A stretch of DNA of 64,000 nt. It comes from Candidatus Borrelia undatumii. Its GTDB lineage: Bacteria; Spirochaetota; Spirochaetia; Borreliales; Borreliaceae. Position 1 is the stretch's first letter; each line of letters starts with the position of its first letter. This document shows, one piece after another, positions 37,533 through 49,333 of this stretch. The DNA lies in assembly GCF_020882015.2 (NCBI RefSeq), contig NZ_CP086555.2, positions 682,001 to 746,000 on the forward strand. Direction: 5' to 3'. The notes under the pieces are model-generated. The model was not told where the DNA came from. It made no database searches and saw nothing but the letters and a program-made list of their open reading frames with translations. The translations under genes were made by a program, and so were the position numbers.

Positions 37533-38430
37533 TGAAACTTTAGTGAATTCTCAGGCTTTAATTTTAGCAGGGTTGGGGGGGCTTATAAGTGAGAAAAGTG
37601 GAATAATAAATGTTGGCCTTGAGGGAACAATGGCTCTTGGTGCATTTGTTGGTGCTACGGTCGCATATTTTTATGGCTATCCATTAATTGCAATTTTTGT
37701 TGGAGGGTTTTCTGGAATTATTCTTTCAAGTCTTCATATGGTTTTTACCATTTTTCTTAAATCGAATCAGATAATAACTGGAATGGCTATTAATTTTTTA
37801 GGACCAGCCATTGCTATGTTGTTTGGTGTTTTTATTTTTGGTTCTTCCTCAACCCCTCCGATAGACACTAAGTTGCCCATACTTTTTGATGGAATTTTAG
37901 ATAAAAAATCTCTTATGTTTCAAATTTTTGGGAAAAGATATTCACTTTATGTGGCAATGATGTGTGTTGTTATTTTTCATATTGTATTTGAACGTACTAA
38001 AATTGGACTCAGGATTAAAGCTAGCGGTGAAGATCCAGAGGTTTTAGAATCCCTTGGGGTAAATGTGGTTATGATTAGGGTTTTTTGCGTACTTTTAAGC
38101 GGCTTGTTTGCTGGAGTTTCGGGAGCTGTGATTTCTACTGTAATTACATCAAGCTATATGCAAGGAATTATTGGTGGGCAAGGTTTTATGGCTATTGTTA
38201 TGCTAATTTTTGGGAAGTGGCAGCCTTTTGGCATTTTAATGGGTAGTTTTTTATTTTCTTTTGTAAGAACTTTAGTCGTTCTAATGTCTCAGGTTTCTTT
38301 TTTCCCCTCAATTATACCTCCTAAATTATTGATCATATTGCCTTATGTTGTTGTGATTTTAAGTCTTATGTTTTTTTCAAAAAAGAATTACGCTCCTAGG
38401 TCTTTAGGTTTGCCTTACAAACGAGATTAA
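37504..38430 (+). CDS. ABC transporter permease, nucleoside type (second)
   Basis: 308 aa, eight to nine membrane helices, BPD_transp_2 family. Contains SEKSGIINVGLEGTMALGAFVG and the contact motif RIKASGEDPEVLESLGVNVVMIRVFCVLLSGLFAGVSGA. The start is GTG at 37504 or TTG at 37507, inside the first permease gene. Last gene of the operon; a 160-nt spacer precedes mcp4. Confidence 0.88.
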   Translation: MLGAIVFLISETLVNSQALILAGLGGLISEKSGIINVGLEGTMALGAFVGATVAYFYGYPLIAIFVGGFSGIILSSLHMVFTIFLKSNQIITGMAINFLGPAIAMLFGVFIFGSSSTPPIDTKLPILFDGILDKKSLMFQIFGKRYSLYVAMMCVVIFHIVFERTKIGLRIKASGEDPEVLESLGVNVVMIRVFCVLLSGLFAGVSGAVISTVITSSYMQGIIGGQGFMAIVMLIFGKWQPFGILMGSFLFSFVRTLVVLMSQVSFFPSIIPPKLLIILPYVVVILSLMFFSKKNYAPRSLGLPYKRD

Positions 38431-38534
38431 TTTTATTATTGCATTGATTTGAATCCTTTTTGAAACGCTGTTGAAATTATTTAAGGTTTATTTGGGAATT
38501 ATATTTTTTGATCTAGAGTTATGGATGGTGTCTG

Positions 38535-38562
38535 TTGATCTTAAGTTTGTTAAAGTTATTAA
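38535..38562 (+). promoter_or_regulatory. Candidate promoter of mcp4-mcp5
   Basis: -35 TTGATC at 38535-38540, 16-nt spacer, -10 TATTAA at 38557-38562, about 28 nt before the mcp4 ATG. Confidence 0.35.
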
Positions 38563-38590
38563 ATAACCGGTTGTTTTGCGAGGTAGTTTT

Positions 38591-40825
38591 ATGTTGAAAA
38601 TTAAATACAAGTTTGTGGGATTTTTATTCGTGTTTCTGGTGGTGATTATACTGTTCTTTTCTTGGATTTTTAAATTTGTTTTGGGTAATTACGTTGAAAG
38701 CTATTACAAGCAACTTACAAGGGGTCAAGTTAGAAGAGCTGCCTTTGCTATTCAAGCTTTGTTGGACACATTTTACATTATTGTCGATGGTACGGGATCT
38801 ACCCTAGCCCTTGATGCTCTTTATGAGTATTCTTTTTTGAAAAATGGTGGTCGTGTTTTTTCGGGAGCCGAGATAGTTAAAATGAGGGATTATTCTAAAG
38901 TAGTGCTTGATACTGTTAAGTTAAATAAGAGATACCGTGAGCGGGTGTATAGGACGTTGGCGGATTTGAAGATAGATACCGTTTATGAGGAATTTGCATT
39001 TCTTGACTTTGAGGGGAGGGTAATTGTTACTACAAGACATGAAAATAATATGGACTTTGGACAATCTGAGTCGGGAACCAGATATTTTAAAAGAACTTTA
39101 GAAGGTTATAAAAGGGATAAGTTGAATTTTGTTGGTTGGTATACAGGTCTTACTGAGGGTATAGCGGGGGAGGTGGCCTTAAGGTCTCGTCAAAATGAGA
39201 AAAGGGCTTTTGCAGTGGTGGTTCCTGTATACTCAGCGGAGGATAAAGTGGTTCTTGGTTATTTGGTGGGTTATTTAGTTAACGATGTTATAAGTAATAT
39301 TTTGGATAGATCTAGATTTGGTTTTTACAATAGGGGAAATTTACTTTACCTAGACCCAAGTAATCATGGTGTTAACCCCTTAATGGAGTACAATGAGGGC
39401 TCGAAGATGAGCTCTCGGTTTATTAGCGCTATAAAGAGCTCTTTGTCTAAGCCCCCAAGGCCAGCCGTTGTGGCAACTGAGGTTCCAGTTTACGAGATTG
39501 AGAGGACTTACTTTCCAGAGATGGGATTGGATAATTATTATGCTATGTTGCCGATTGACAGTAAGCTTGGAGAGGAAAGTGGGCTTTTGCTTGCAAGAAT
39601 TCCATATGAGGATATTTATGGCGTTATTGAAAGTTTGTCTTTAAGATTTGTTATAGCTTCTATTTTGGGTATTGTTGCAATAGTAGCTGTTTTGGCTATG
39701 AGGATAGATGTAATTATTAGTCACAGACTGGATTTGATTAGAAATTTAGTAGGTGAGATAGTTCAGGGGAATTTGAATAAAGAACATAATCTTGATGAGA
39801 AATATTCTGATGAGCTTGCTTCTTTGGGTATGCAAATTGTTAAAATGAGGGATAATATCGCAGGTGCCATTAGGAGTGTTCTTCGCAACATTAGTTATGT
39901 TAATAAGGCAAGTGTTGAGGTTGCCAATTCGAGTCAAAATTTAAGTTCTAGTGCACTACAACAGGCTTCAACGCTCGAAGAGATGTCAGCAAACATTGAA
40001 CAGATATCTGCTGGGGTCAAAATGAGTGCCAATAATTCTCGTCAAACGGAGCAAATTGCCTTAAAGACTAATGAGAATTCACAGATAGGGGGCAAAGCTG
40101 TTGAGGAATCTGTTATAGCTATGCAGGATATTGTTGAGAAGGTCAGTGTTATCGAGGAAATAGCTAGGAAGACCAATTTGCTTGCTTTAAATGCAGCAAT
40201 TGAAGCTGCGAGAGCTGGGGATGAGGGTAAAGGTTTTGCCGTTGTGGCAAGTGAGATCAGGAAGCTTGCAGATTTGAGCAAGATTTCTGCTCTTGAGATT
40301 GGTGAGCTAGTTGAAGAAAACTCTAGAGTTGCTACGGAAGCGGGTTTAATATTTAGGGATATGTTGCCTGAGATAGAGGAAACCACTAATCTTGTTAAGA
40401 AAATTTCTGATGAAAGCTCTAACCAGGACGAGCAGATCACTCAGTTTAAGATGGCTCTTGATCAGGTTGGAGAAGTTGTCCAGGCTTCAGCATCAAGTAG
40501 TGAGGAACTTTCAAGTATGGCTGAGAAAATGCTTGAAAAGTCCAAAGAGCTCAAAAGTGCAGTTTCTTTTTTCAAAGTTAAAGATATGGATGTTTCTGGT
40601 TCTGAAGACTATTTTGGTTTTGCTGAGGAAGATAGCGGTCTTATGTCTGAGGGTGTTACTTCTTTGAGTAAGGATGATAGTTTGTCTTTGGGAGATAGGC
40701 AGGATGATGTACATGGTAACTTAACTGTAGGCGATAAGTCTATTAACAAGAGAGTGGATCCGAATAAGGCTATTGATGTGGTCGGTAAGAAACTAAATTT
40801 TGATGAAGATTTTTCAGACTTTTAG
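38591..40825 (+). CDS. mcp4: Methyl-accepting chemotaxis protein Mcp4
   Basis: Membrane chemoreceptor, 744 aa. Helix 1 at about residues 6-28, a periplasmic sensor of roughly 320 residues, helix 2 near 355-378, then HAMP, then the signalling hairpin with tip [35 protein letters not shown] non-conserved acidic tail of about 80 residues follows (ending NFDEDFSDF). It binds CheW and CheA2. ATG at 38591 follows GAGGT by 6 nt; a TTG at 38576 lacks a ribosome site. mcp5 follows after 27 nt. Confidence 0.95.
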   Translation: MLKIKYKFVGFLFVFLVVIILFFSWIFKFVLGNYVESYYKQLTRGQVRRAAFAIQALLDTFYIIVDGTGSTLALDALYEYSFLKNGGRVFSGAEIVKMRDYSKVVLDTVKLNKRYRERVYRTLADLKIDTVYEEFAFLDFEGRVIVTTRHENNMDFGQSESGTRYFKRTLEGYKRDKLNFVGWYTGLTEGIAGEVALRSRQNEKRAFAVVVPVYSAEDKVVLGYLVGYLVNDVISNILDRSRFGFYNRGNLLYLDPSNHGVNPLMEYNEGSKMSSRFISAIKSSLSKPPRPAVVATEVPVYEIERTYFPEMGLDNYYAMLPIDSKLGEESGLLLARIPYEDIYGVIESLSLRFVIASILGIVAIVAVLAMRIDVIISHRLDLIRNLVGEIVQGNLNKEHNLDEKYSDELASLGMQIVKMRDNIAGAIRSVLRNISYVNKASVEVANSSQNLSSSALQQASTLEEMSANIEQISAGVKMSANNSRQTEQIALKTNENSQIGGKAVEESVIAMQDIVEKVSVIEEIARKTNLLALNAAIEAARAGDEGKGFAVVASEIRKLADLSKISALEIGELVEENSRVATEAGLIFRDMLPEIEETTNLVKKISDESSNQDEQITQFKMALDQVGEVVQASASSSEELSSMAEKMLEKSKELKSAVSFFKVKDMDVSGSEDYFGFAEEDSGLMSEGVTSLSKDDSLSLGDRQDDVHGNLTVGDKSINKRVDPNKAIDVVGKKLNFDEDFSDF

Positions 40826-40852
40826 AATTATTTTTGTAAGAGGTGGTAATGT

Positions 40853-42751
40853 ATGAAACTGAGAGCTAGGATATTGCTTCTTGTTAGTGTTCTTATATCA
40901 ATTTTTATTTCTGTATTGTTTTTTGTATTTGGAATGTTGATTAGTAATAACTTGACGGATCAACAGCTGAATCTTATGAAGAATCTGATTGGAAATGTAA
41001 GGAATTCTTTAGCAATTTATATTTCTTCAATGGAAGAGAGAGTGAAAATTAATTCAACGTACTTAAACTCCTCTTCTAGATTTGAATCAATTTCTGCGCT
41101 CAAGTCGAAGAGAATGGAATTCATTATGGAACAGACTGAGATGTTGGTTAAAACAGGTAGCAACATGATGATAACTGATAAGAAGGGCGCCATAGTTTTT
41201 ACTACTGCTGTTAAAGATAATAGTGATTATGGCATTTCTGTTGCCGATAGGGAATACTTTATTAAGTTAAAGGAATCCAGTTCTGTTTATAACTCCTCTG
41301 TGCTTTTAGCAGAACCTGGTTCTATTGAGGAAGGTTTGGTTAAAGGTGTTTCCAAAATAAGGAACAAGGTGGGTCAAATCCCTTACTTAATGATAGGAGT
41401 TCCTTTGAGGGATTATGAAACCAGTGACATCCTTGGTTACTTCATGCTTTTTTATGCAACCGATTATGTCTATAACTCTTTTAAAGGGATTAGTTTTGGA
41501 GCATTGGGAACCGGGAGAGCAATGGTGTACGATAGGACAGGTGTGTTTCTCATGCATCATACTTGGCTTCCGGGTGATAATTTGACCACCGTTAATCCTT
41601 ATTATGGTAATGTGGTTAAGGGTACGGCTGATGATTTAATTCAGAAGAATAAAGAGCTTGTTGTTATGCATTATTTTGATCCTAATAATGGGAGGCCGTT
41701 TGTTGGGCTTGCTCAAAAGTTGAAAGGCCGGCTGTCTCATTTACCCTTTATAATATTTTTACGGGTTACCTCTGATGATTTTTACTATATGAGTAGACTG
41801 ACTACTTTGATTTTGGGAGTGGGTTTTGTAGTGACTTTGTTGACGCTTGGCCTGGTTACAATTTATCTTGTATCTAAACTTAGTTCCTCTTTAAATGGGG
41901 TTTTGAGCTATTCTGAAAGGTTGGCTTCTGGAGATTTTACTGCCACAGATAATCCTTTAAAATGGGAAACTTTAGAGCTTCATAGGCTATATGAGAACCT
42001 AGAGCTTTTAAGAACTAGTTTTTCATCTATAGCAAAGGGAGTTATTGAAAATCTTGACTATCTTTATGAGAATGCAATTCAGATAGCAAATGCAAGTCAA
42101 AATTTAAGTTCCGGGGCGGTAGAACAAGCTTCTACATTGGAAGAAATGACGGCAAACATTGAACAAATATCTCAAGGTGTTTCTGAGAATACTGAGAGTG
42201 CATCTACTACGGAGAATATTGCTGTTAATACCAATGAAAGGACAAAGAGTGGGCATAAATCTGTTGTGAAAGCCATTAAAGCAATGGAGGTTATTACAGA
42301 TAAGATAGGGATTATAGATGAGATAACAAGACAAACTAATTTGCTTGCTTTAAATGCTTCTATTGAGGCTGCTAGGGTAGGAGAGAAGGGTAAGGGCTTT
42401 GAAGTTGTTGCCGCAGAGGTTAGGAAGCTTGCCGACCAGAGCAAAGATTCTGCTAGGGAAATTATTGATATAGCAAACAGGAGCTTGACTATTGCAAGTA
42501 AAGCAGGCAACAATTTTGAGCAGATTGTTCCTGGCATGGAAGAGACAGCCAGACTTGTTAAGAATATTACTAAAGAGAGTTCTAATCAGAGTAATCAGAT
42601 AGGACAATTTAAGAATGCGATAGAGCAGGTTAGTCAATTGGTACAAACAACAGCATCAAGTAGTGAGGAATTGTCAGCAATGTCTGAAAAGATGCTAGAA
42701 AGTGTTAAAGACTTGAAAGAATCTGTTGATTACTTTAAGGTTGATAAATAG
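40853..42751 (+). CDS. mcp5: Methyl-accepting chemotaxis protein Mcp5
   Basis: Membrane chemoreceptor, 632 aa. Helix 1 at residues about 7-30; periplasmic sensor to about 315 with Cache-like sequence ([32 protein letters not shown]); helix 2 near 318-342; HAMP; signalling tip [37 protein letters not shown]. The signalling halves of Mcp4 and Mcp5 are close paralogues, while the sensors differ, so they should detect different ligands but share output. ATG follows AGAGGTGG. Confidence 0.95.
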   Translation: MKLRARILLLVSVLISIFISVLFFVFGMLISNNLTDQQLNLMKNLIGNVRNSLAIYISSMEERVKINSTYLNSSSRFESISALKSKRMEFIMEQTEMLVKTGSNMMITDKKGAIVFTTAVKDNSDYGISVADREYFIKLKESSSVYNSSVLLAEPGSIEEGLVKGVSKIRNKVGQIPYLMIGVPLRDYETSDILGYFMLFYATDYVYNSFKGISFGALGTGRAMVYDRTGVFLMHHTWLPGDNLTTVNPYYGNVVKGTADDLIQKNKELVVMHYFDPNNGRPFVGLAQKLKGRLSHLPFIIFLRVTSDDFYYMSRLTTLILGVGFVVTLLTLGLVTIYLVSKLSSSLNGVLSYSERLASGDFTATDNPLKWETLELHRLYENLELLRTSFSSIAKGVIENLDYLYENAIQIANASQNLSSGAVEQASTLEEMTANIEQISQGVSENTESASTTENIAVNTNERTKSGHKSVVKAIKAMEVITDKIGIIDEITRQTNLLALNASIEAARVGEKGKGFEVVAAEVRKLADQSKDSAREIIDIANRSLTIASKAGNNFEQIVPGMEETARLVKNITKESSNQSNQIGQFKNAIEQVSQLVQTTASSSEELSAMSEKMLESVKDLKESVDYFKVDK

Positions 42752-42775
42752 GGTTTGTTTTGGTGCTGCTATCTG

Positions 42776-43855
42776 CTACGTGGGGGAGTGTGTTTTTAAA
42801 ACTTTAAGGATTTTGCCTCCCCCCAGGCACTCGTCTTCTTGATAAAATATACAGAACTGCCCTGGAGAGATTCCGTGGTCTTCTTCTTGTAGGGATACTT
42901 GTATGATATCGTCCTCCAGCATGTTTACTCTGCATTTCGTTTTGTTCTCTCCGTGTCTTATTTTGACGCTCAAATTTTCAAAATCTGGTGGTTTATTTAT
43001 CCAGTTCGTTCTGTGGATCAGAAAATTTTTTTTCCCCTGCTTTGGGTGATTTTTACTGTTGGATATGTAAATGATATTGTTTTTAATATCCTTTTCCGTC
43101 ACGAACCATGGACCGTTGCCCAGCTTTATACCTTTTCTTTGTCCGATCGTAAAGAACCAATAACCACTGTGAGTTCCAAGTATTTTACCCGTTTCCTGTT
43201 CGATGATGTCACCCTCAAGTTCTCCTAAATGATATTTGACAAATTCATCGTATTTTATTTTTCCTAGAAAACAAATCCCTTGACTATCTTTTCTGTTTTT
43301 ATTGGGAAGGTCTATTCTTTGTGCTAACTCCCTTACCTCAGTCTTTGTCAGATCTCCTAGGGGGAAGTGTAGTCTTGATAGCTGTTCTCCGGATAGGTTA
43401 GATAAAAAGTAACTTTGATCTTTTATTTTGTCTTTGGCCTGTTTAAGTATGTAATGATTGTTCTTATTCTCAATTTTGGCATAATGACCTGTGACCACCA
43501 AATCATAACTCTTATTGATTTTATCAAAAAAAGCACCGAATTTGATTCTCGTATTACAAAATATGTCCGGACTAGGTGTGTTTCCGATTCTTAATTCTTC
43601 GATAGCATAAGTTACTACCCTTTTGTAATACTCATCTTGTAGATTGATAACGTCGTACGGTACATTAAATTTTTTGCACACGGCCTCCACATAATCAATG
43701 TCTTCCTTCCAAGGACATTCTCCGATGTAGGAAAGTTCATCCTCAAGCCATACTTTTATATAAAAGCATGTCACATGCTTACACCCTCTTTTTATCATTT
43801 CATAAAGAGCCACAGAGCTGTCTACTCCGCCAGACAAAAGTACTGCTATTCTCAT
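42776..43855 (-). CDS. mnmA: tRNA 2-thiouridylase MnmA
   Basis: Adds sulfur to U34 of Lys, Glu and Gln tRNAs, 359 aa. PP-loop is [12 protein letters not shown] at residues 6-17. The first catalytic Cys is in [12 protein letters not shown] and the second in [15 protein letters not shown]. The ATG at 43855 has a weak ribosome site (AAAAGAAA); TATAAT lies 18 nt upstream at 43878-43873. Transcribed away from the mevalonate operon, and converges on mcp5 with only 24 nt between stops. Confidence 0.95.
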   Translation of the reverse strand: MRIAVLLSGGVDSSVALYEMIKRGCKHVTCFYIKVWLEDELSYIGECPWKEDIDYVEAVCKKFNVPYDVINLQDEYYKRVVTYAIEELRIGNTPSPDIFCNTRIKFGAFFDKINKSYDLVVTGHYAKIENKNNHYILKQAKDKIKDQSYFLSNLSGEQLSRLHFPLGDLTKTEVRELAQRIDLPNKNRKDSQGICFLGKIKYDEFVKYHLGELEGDIIEQETGKILGTHSGYWFFTIGQRKGIKLGNGPWFVTEKDIKNNIIYISNSKNHPKQGKKNFLIHRTNWINKPPDFENLSVKIRHGENKTKCRVNMLEDDIIQVSLQEEDHGISPGQFCIFYQEDECLGGGKILKVLKTHSPT

Positions 43856-43889
43856 AATGTATTTCTTTTCGAATTATATCACATTGATT

Positions 43890-43917
43890 TTGATGTTTTT
43901 ATGATCTATAGTATAAT
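43890..43917 (+). promoter_or_regulatory. Promoter of the mevalonate operon
   Basis: -35 TTGATG at 43890-43895, 16-nt spacer, -10 TATAAT at 43912-43917. Leader of about 24 nt containing TTAGGGGGG before the hmgS ATG. Confidence 0.6.
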
Positions 43918-43947
43918 GTCTGCAAATCCACTTTGTTAGGGGGGGCG

Positions 43948-45171
43948 ATGCGAGTAGGGATAAGTGATATTAGAGTTTTTTTGCCTCTTAATTATTTGGG
44001 GTTTTCTGTTCTTTTAGAGAATCCCCTATATAGGGCTGATAGTAATTTTTTTAGAAAATTCAATATGGCAATAGATTCGACCCTTCAGAGAGGATTTAGA
44101 TTTACAAGTCCTAATGAAGATAGTGTTACTATGGCTAGTTCTGCTGTTAAACTTATTTTTGACAATAATGATCTTGATTTGGAAAAGCTAAGGGTGTTTT
44201 TGGGTGGAACTGAAACGGGAGTAGATTATTCAAAATCAATTTCGTCTTACGTTCAGGGGTCTCTTGAGTCTGCTGGTATTTACTTGAAGAATAATTTTTT
44301 AAGCTATCAAGTACAGCATGCGTGTGCAGGTGCCGTGCTTTCTTTGCACAGCGCTGCAAGTATTTTAAGTCATCTAGACAAGTCTGAATATGGGGTGATA
44401 TTTTCTAGTGATATTGCACATTACAGTAGGCTTACTACAGCTGAGATTACTCAGGGAGCTGGGGCTGTGGCTGTTCTTGTTGAACAGAATCCTAGGGTGT
44501 TATCTATTAATTTGTCCGAATTTGGGGTTTATACGGATGATGTCGATGATTTTTTTAGGCCTTTTGGAAGCCTTGAGGCAAGAGTAAAAGGGCGTTATTC
44601 TATTGAATGCTACAATAGAGCAAATGAAGAGGCCTTGGCGAATTTTGCGTATAAGAAAAATATGAGTATTAAAGACCTATTTTCTAGGTATAGATTTATT
44701 TTACATGTGCCTTTTGCAAAGATGCCTATAGATTCAATGCACTATATTTTGAGGAAATATTATAGTGAGGATGAGTCTATATGTAATGCTTATTTGGATT
44801 CGATAGATTTTTATGATTCTATTGAGGCTTCCAGAGAAGTTGGAAATTTGTATACAGGTTCAATATTCTTATCTTTGGTTTCTTATTTAAATAGAGTGTT
44901 TTCAAAGAAAGATATTAGTGGAGGAAAAATACTCCTTTGTTCCTATGGTTCTGGTAATATTATGGTTGTTTATGAGCTTATGGTTGAGGAAGATGCTTAT
45001 TCTGTTGTTAAGACTTGGAATGTCGATAAAATTTTGTCCATAAGGCACGATGCGAATTTTGATGAATATAAGGATTTTTTGGAAAATAAGATGGTTCCCA
45101 GCGAATCTGATGGGTTTTATTTAAAAGAAATTAGAGAAGATGGATACCGAGTTTATGGGTATCGAGCCTAA
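43948..45171 (+). CDS. hmgS: Hydroxymethylglutaryl-CoA synthase
   Basis: Joins acetyl-CoA and acetoacetyl-CoA, first step of the mevalonate route encoded here, 407 aa. The nucleophile Cys is in [16 protein letters not shown] near residue 131; the catalytic His block HVPFAKMP is at about 257. Thiolase-fold length is normal. ATG at 43948 is preceded by TTAGGGGGG; a TTG at 43933 would place the ribosome site inside the gene. It overlaps the isomerase gene by 32 nt and heads a six-gene operon making isopentenyl diphosphate. Confidence 0.95.
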   Translation: MRVGISDIRVFLPLNYLGFSVLLENPLYRADSNFFRKFNMAIDSTLQRGFRFTSPNEDSVTMASSAVKLIFDNNDLDLEKLRVFLGGTETGVDYSKSISSYVQGSLESAGIYLKNNFLSYQVQHACAGAVLSLHSAASILSHLDKSEYGVIFSSDIAHYSRLTTAEITQGAGAVAVLVEQNPRVLSINLSEFGVYTDDVDDFFRPFGSLEARVKGRYSIECYNRANEEALANFAYKKNMSIKDLFSRYRFILHVPFAKMPIDSMHYILRKYYSEDESICNAYLDSIDFYDSIEASREVGNLYTGSIFLSLVSYLNRVFSKKDISGGKILLCSYGSGNIMVVYELMVEEDAYSVVKTWNVDKILSIRHDANFDEYKDFLENKMVPSESDGFYLKEIREDGYRVYGYRA

Positions 45172-46213
45172 TATATTAAAGAATAAGAGAAGACATATTG
45201 GGATTTGTTTAAATAAGTTAGATGTTAGCAAAAGTGATAGCCTTTTGGGTCTTGTTAATTTGAAACATGATGCGCTTAGTGAGCTTGATTTTGACGAGAT
45301 AGATACTAGTGAGAGCATATTTGGCTATAAGATTGCCATGCCCGTTTTTGTGTCATCGATGACAGGAGGCGTTAGAGAAGGAAATATACTGAATAGGTCT
45401 CTTGTTAAAATTTCAAATGATTTAAAAATTCCAATGAGTTTAGGCTCTTTTAAACTTTTGTTTAAATATCCCGAATATATTAAAGATTTTACTTTAAGAA
45501 AATATGCTGATGATATTCCGTTATTTTCAAATATTGGTGCCACTCAGGTAAGAGAATTTGGAACTTTGAAAATAACTGAAATGAATAAGAGGCTTGAGGT
45601 TGACGCTGTGGTTGTCCACTTGAATACGGGACAAGAATTAATGAATTCTATGGGAGAGAGGAGTTTTAAGGGAATAAAGGATGCGATTGCTAGGCTTTGT
45701 TCTTCATCAAATTTACCAGTAATTGTTAAGGAAACGGGTTTTGGAATGTTACCTGAATCAGTTGTTAGCTTGTTAAACCTTGGAGTGTCTTATGTAGATC
45801 TTGCGGGTAGCGGTGGAACTAATTGGGTTTTGGTTGAGGGGATTAAAGAAGAAAATTTAGGTGTTTCTTCTTGTTTCTCTAATTGGGGCATAGCTTCAGT
45901 TTTAACATTAATGAGTATTAATGACTCCCATAAGGATAAAGTTTTTGCGTCGGGTGGGTATGAATCTGGAATAGATATTGCAAAGGGAATTGCCCTTGGA
46001 GCTAAATTAGTGGGAGTCGCATCTGCTATCCTTAGAGCTTTTTGTGCTGGTGGTGAAGATGGTTTGTATAAGCTTTTAAGAGATTATGAATATGTTTTAA
46101 AAATGGCCATGCTTTTAAGTAATAGCAAAAATACAACAGAGCTTAGGGCAAACAAATATTATTTAAGTTATCCCTTATCACTGAATTTAAAACAATTCAA
46201 AGATTTTATATGA
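45140..46213 (+). CDS. fni: Isopentenyl-diphosphate isomerase, type 2 (FMN)
   Basis: Interconverts IPP and DMAPP using FMN and NADPH, 357 aa, TIM-barrel. Motifs: [10 protein letters not shown] near the N-terminus, [43 protein letters not shown] and [20 protein letters not shown]. The start lies within hmgS and its stop overlaps the reductase start (ATGA). The type 2 enzyme is unrelated to E. coli Idi. Confidence 0.95.
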   Translation: MDTEFMGIEPNILKNKRRHIGICLNKLDVSKSDSLLGLVNLKHDALSELDFDEIDTSESIFGYKIAMPVFVSSMTGGVREGNILNRSLVKISNDLKIPMSLGSFKLLFKYPEYIKDFTLRKYADDIPLFSNIGATQVREFGTLKITEMNKRLEVDAVVVHLNTGQELMNSMGERSFKGIKDAIARLCSSSNLPVIVKETGFGMLPESVVSLLNLGVSYVDLAGSGGTNWVLVEGIKEENLGVSSCFSNWGIASVLTLMSINDSHKDKVFASGGYESGIDIAKGIALGAKLVGVASAILRAFCAGGEDGLYKLLRDYEYVLKMAMLLSNSKNTTELRANKYYLSYPLSLNLKQFKDFI

Positions 46214-47463
46214 GACTTAGTGAAAATTTTAGGAAGAAAAGTACTACAGAAAAAAAAGAAGAAATAAAAAGCCTTTTAAAGATAGGTGGGGGTGATTTTT
46301 TCTATGATTCTGTTGATGAAGATTTTCTTTTCAGCATGATAGAGAATTATGTTGGCTATTTATCCCTGCCCGTTGGTATTGTTAAGAATTTAAGGATAAA
46401 TAGTAAATGTTACGCTATCCCCATTGCCACAGAAGAATCTTCAGTTATAGCTGCATTAAATGGAGCAGCTAAAGTGTTCAGAAATGCTAATTTGGAGTAT
46501 TCTGTGGGTGAGGTATTAGGAATTGCTCAAATTTATATCAAGACAGATAAAGATTTAAGCAATGCAATGCTTGCCCTTTTTGATAAAGTTGATGCCTGGT
46601 CTAGCTCTATTTTACGCAATATGAATGAGAGGGGTGGAGGATTTAGAAGGATTTCAACTAGGTTTATTGGTGAAATTGGTATTCAAAAGTTAAATATTTA
46701 CGTTGATGTTTGCGATAGTATGGGTTCAAATTTGCTTAATTCAGTAGCTGAGAGGGTGGCTTATCATCTTACTTTAGAGTTTGGATATGAGTGTATTTTA
46801 AAAATTTTAAGCAATGATTTAGATGATTTTACTGTAAAGGCTAATTTCAGGTTAAATATTGGGGAGTTGCTTGAAGATAGGCAAAAGTCTTTAATTTTGG
46901 CTCAAAATATTTCTCTTATTTCCAGGATAGGCTTTTTTGAAGAAGAACGTGCTGTTACTAACAATAAGGGTGTTATGAATGGCATTACGGGTTTGTGTAT
47001 GGCAACGCTTAATGATACAAGAGCTCTTGAGGCTTGCATACATAAGTTTGCATCAAAGAGCGGCAAGTATCTACCTCTTAGTAAATTTTATGTTTCGGGT
47101 GATAATTTGGTTGGTGAGATTGAACTTCCTTTGCAAGTTGGGGTTAAGGGAGGAGCTGTAAGTACCCATGAAGCGGGTGTGCTGAGCTTTAAGATTATGG
47201 GAATAGATTGTAAAAAGGAGTTTATGGGGGTTCTCTCTTGTGTAGGGCTTGCAAGTAATTTTGCAGCCTTAAAGGCTCTTGCTCTTGATGGAATTCAAAG
47301 TGGGCATATGAGATTACATGTTAATAAAATTTTATATATGATTGAAAGGGATTATAATATCTCCAGTGATGAGAGAGAAAAAATATTATTGAGGATGAAG
47401 CGTAGTGAGATTTATTCTCTTGATTTTGGTCTTAAGATTTTGAAGGAACTAAGGGGAATATGA
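46210..47463 (+). CDS. Hydroxymethylglutaryl-CoA reductase, class II
   Basis: Reduces HMG-CoA to mevalonate, 417 aa, class II (bacterial) by length and by the N-terminal [16 protein letters not shown]. Catalytic Glu in [12 protein letters not shown], Asp in [11 protein letters not shown], Lys in [11 protein letters not shown] region, and His near the C-terminus in SGHMRLH. Start overlaps fni by 4 nt and its stop overlaps mvaD by 4 nt. Confidence 0.95.
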   Translation: MRLSENFRKKSTTEKKEEIKSLLKIGGGDFFYDSVDEDFLFSMIENYVGYLSLPVGIVKNLRINSKCYAIPIATEESSVIAALNGAAKVFRNANLEYSVGEVLGIAQIYIKTDKDLSNAMLALFDKVDAWSSSILRNMNERGGGFRRISTRFIGEIGIQKLNIYVDVCDSMGSNLLNSVAERVAYHLTLEFGYECILKILSNDLDDFTVKANFRLNIGELLEDRQKSLILAQNISLISRIGFFEEERAVTNNKGVMNGITGLCMATLNDTRALEACIHKFASKSGKYLPLSKFYVSGDNLVGEIELPLQVGVKGGAVSTHEAGVLSFKIMGIDCKKEFMGVLSCVGLASNFAALKALALDGIQSGHMRLHVNKILYMIERDYNISSDEREKILLRMKRSEIYSLDFGLKILKELRGI

Positions 47464-48398
47464 AGGTTGGGTGTAGGGTTAATGCTAGTTTAGCATTAAT
47501 TAAGTATTGGGGGAAAAGGGATAATTTCTTTAATTTGCCAGCTACGTCCAGTATTGCTGTGAGTGTTGATAAATTTTATTCAACAAGTGAGCTTGAGATT
47601 TCAAATAGGGATGAGATAGTTTTAAATTCAAAGATGGTTGTCTTACAAGAGAGGGAGAAGAGATTTTTCAATTATGCAAGAAAAATCTTAAATGAGCCGT
47701 CTGTTGGTTTTAAGGTTAGTAGTGAAAATAATTTCCCAACAGCCGCGGGGCTTGCAAGTTCAAGTTCTGGGTTTGCGTCTATTTCTGCCTGTATTTTAAA
47801 GTATTTTAATCAATATTCTCATCAAAAAGCTTCAGAACTTGCAAGAATAGGGTCGGCTTCAGGAGCCAGGGCTATTTATGGTGGATTTACGATTTTTAAG
47901 GAAGGAGCTAGAAGTGCATTTCATGTAAATAGTTCAAACCATTTTGATGATTTGTGTATAATATTTTCTATAGTTGATAGGAGCGAAAAGGAGATTTCCT
48001 CAAGAGCTGCCATGAAGCTTTGCATGCAGAACAAGTTTTATTGGGATGCCTGGATTGAGTCTAGCCGGGAGATATTTAAGGAAGCCTTGTATTTTTTTTT
48101 AAAAGGTGACTTTTGCAGACTTGGACCCAATATTGTGAAGAGTTATCAATGTATGTTTGCTTTAATGTTGTCATCCTCTATCATTTATTTTAAAAGTAAT
48201 ACTATAGAGTTGATAAAATATGTTAATGCTCTTAGGAATAGTGGTATTCCTGTTTTTGAGACAATGGATGCTGGACCACAGGTGAAGATATTTTGCTTGA
48301 AAAAAGATTTAGAATTGATTTTAGATGGACTTAGTAAAAATTTTAGAGATGTTGATTTCATTGTCTCAAGAGTTGGCAGTGGTTTAAAATGGATTTAA
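47460..48398 (+). CDS. mvaD: Diphosphomevalonate decarboxylase
   Basis: ATP-dependent decarboxylation of mevalonate diphosphate to IPP, 312 aa, GHMP fold. N-terminal NASLALIKYWGKRD is the family mark (NIAxIKYWGK), followed by LPATSSIAVSVDKF, FPTAAGLASSSSGFAS and the catalytic Asp in ETMDAGPQVKI. Coupled by ATGA overlap to the reductase gene; its end overlaps the next kinase by 10 nt. Confidence 0.95.
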   Translation: MKVGCRVNASLALIKYWGKRDNFFNLPATSSIAVSVDKFYSTSELEISNRDEIVLNSKMVVLQEREKRFFNYARKILNEPSVGFKVSSENNFPTAAGLASSSSGFASISACILKYFNQYSHQKASELARIGSASGARAIYGGFTIFKEGARSAFHVNSSNHFDDLCIIFSIVDRSEKEISSRAAMKLCMQNKFYWDAWIESSREIFKEALYFFLKGDFCRLGPNIVKSYQCMFALMLSSSIIYFKSNTIELIKYVNALRNSGIPVFETMDAGPQVKIFCLKKDLELILDGLSKNFRDVDFIVSRVGSGLKWI

Positions 48399-49327
48399 TT
48401 AATTTCTCTGTACCTGGTAATTTACTCTTAATGGGTGAGTATTCTATTTTGGAAGAGGGTGGTCTGGGTCTCTCAATAGCGATTAGTGAGAGGGCTTATT
48501 TTACTCTTAAAAGGAGTAATAAGTGGCGCTTTTTTAGCAAAAAAACCAAAGCAGAGGATTTTGTTCTAGTAGAAAATGAAGATGATTTCGTTTTTAAAAT
48601 GTTTAGATATTTAAAACAAAGGTATTTTATTGACCTAGAAGATGTTCCTTGTGATGTTTACATTGACACTAGTGTTTTTTTTTTAGCTGGTGGCGTGAAG
48701 AAGGGATTTGGGTCTAGTGCCGTTGTTGCTGTTGGAGTTGTTTGTGGTATTTTTTTACTGACGGGTGACGTTATTTATCCCAAAAAGGATAAAATTTTTA
48801 CTTGTTGTCTAGAAGCTTATAGATATGCCCAAGGGGGTATGGGCAGTGGATACGATATTGTCACTAGCATCTTTGGTGGTGTTGTTCAATTTAAAGGAGG
48901 GAATATTCCCACATATAAGTTTTTAAAGAAGATGGACCTTAGTGATTTTTATTTAATGCAGGGCAGTAAGGGAGTGAAAACCACCAGTGCGATTATTAAA
49001 TACGGCGAGCATAGAGCCTCTTTGATTGATTTTATAGAAAGTATGAATAATGTGATGAGGGAAATTGTCCCTAGCTCTAGTAATTCTTATTCTTGTTTTC
49101 TGTCTAGTTTAGAGAAAGCAAAGAAAATAGGATTAGAAATTGGCAAAAGGATAGGAGTTTCAGCTGATTTACCATTAAATCTTGCTTATCTTGAAAATGA
49201 GTGTGCTTTAATTAAGGCTTTGGGAGCTGGTAACGAAACTTTTTTAGTTCACAAACCAAATTTTGAAGTTTTTGATCAATTCAATCTCAGTTCAATAAAT
49301 TTAGATTTGGATGGTGTAAGACTTTAA
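48389..49327 (+). CDS. Phosphomevalonate kinase
   Basis: Phosphorylates phosphomevalonate, 312 aa, GHMP kinase. N-terminal FSVPGNLLLMGEYSILEEGGLGLSIAI, ATP loop KKGFGSSAVVAVGV and a block QGGMGSGYDIVTSIFGG characteristic of this kinase. The third GHMP motif is weak (ALGAGNETFLV). The start lies 10 nt inside mvaD. Position between mvaD and mevalonate kinase supports the call. Confidence 0.9.
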   Translation: MDLINFSVPGNLLLMGEYSILEEGGLGLSIAISERAYFTLKRSNKWRFFSKKTKAEDFVLVENEDDFVFKMFRYLKQRYFIDLEDVPCDVYIDTSVFFLAGGVKKGFGSSAVVAVGVVCGIFLLTGDVIYPKKDKIFTCCLEAYRYAQGGMGSGYDIVTSIFGGVVQFKGGNIPTYKFLKKMDLSDFYLMQGSKGVKTTSAIIKYGEHRASLIDFIESMNNVMREIVPSSSNSYSCFLSSLEKAKKIGLEIGKRIGVSADLPLNLAYLENECALIKALGAGNETFLVHKPNFEVFDQFNLSSINLDLDGVRL

Positions 49328-49333
49328 AAGTGA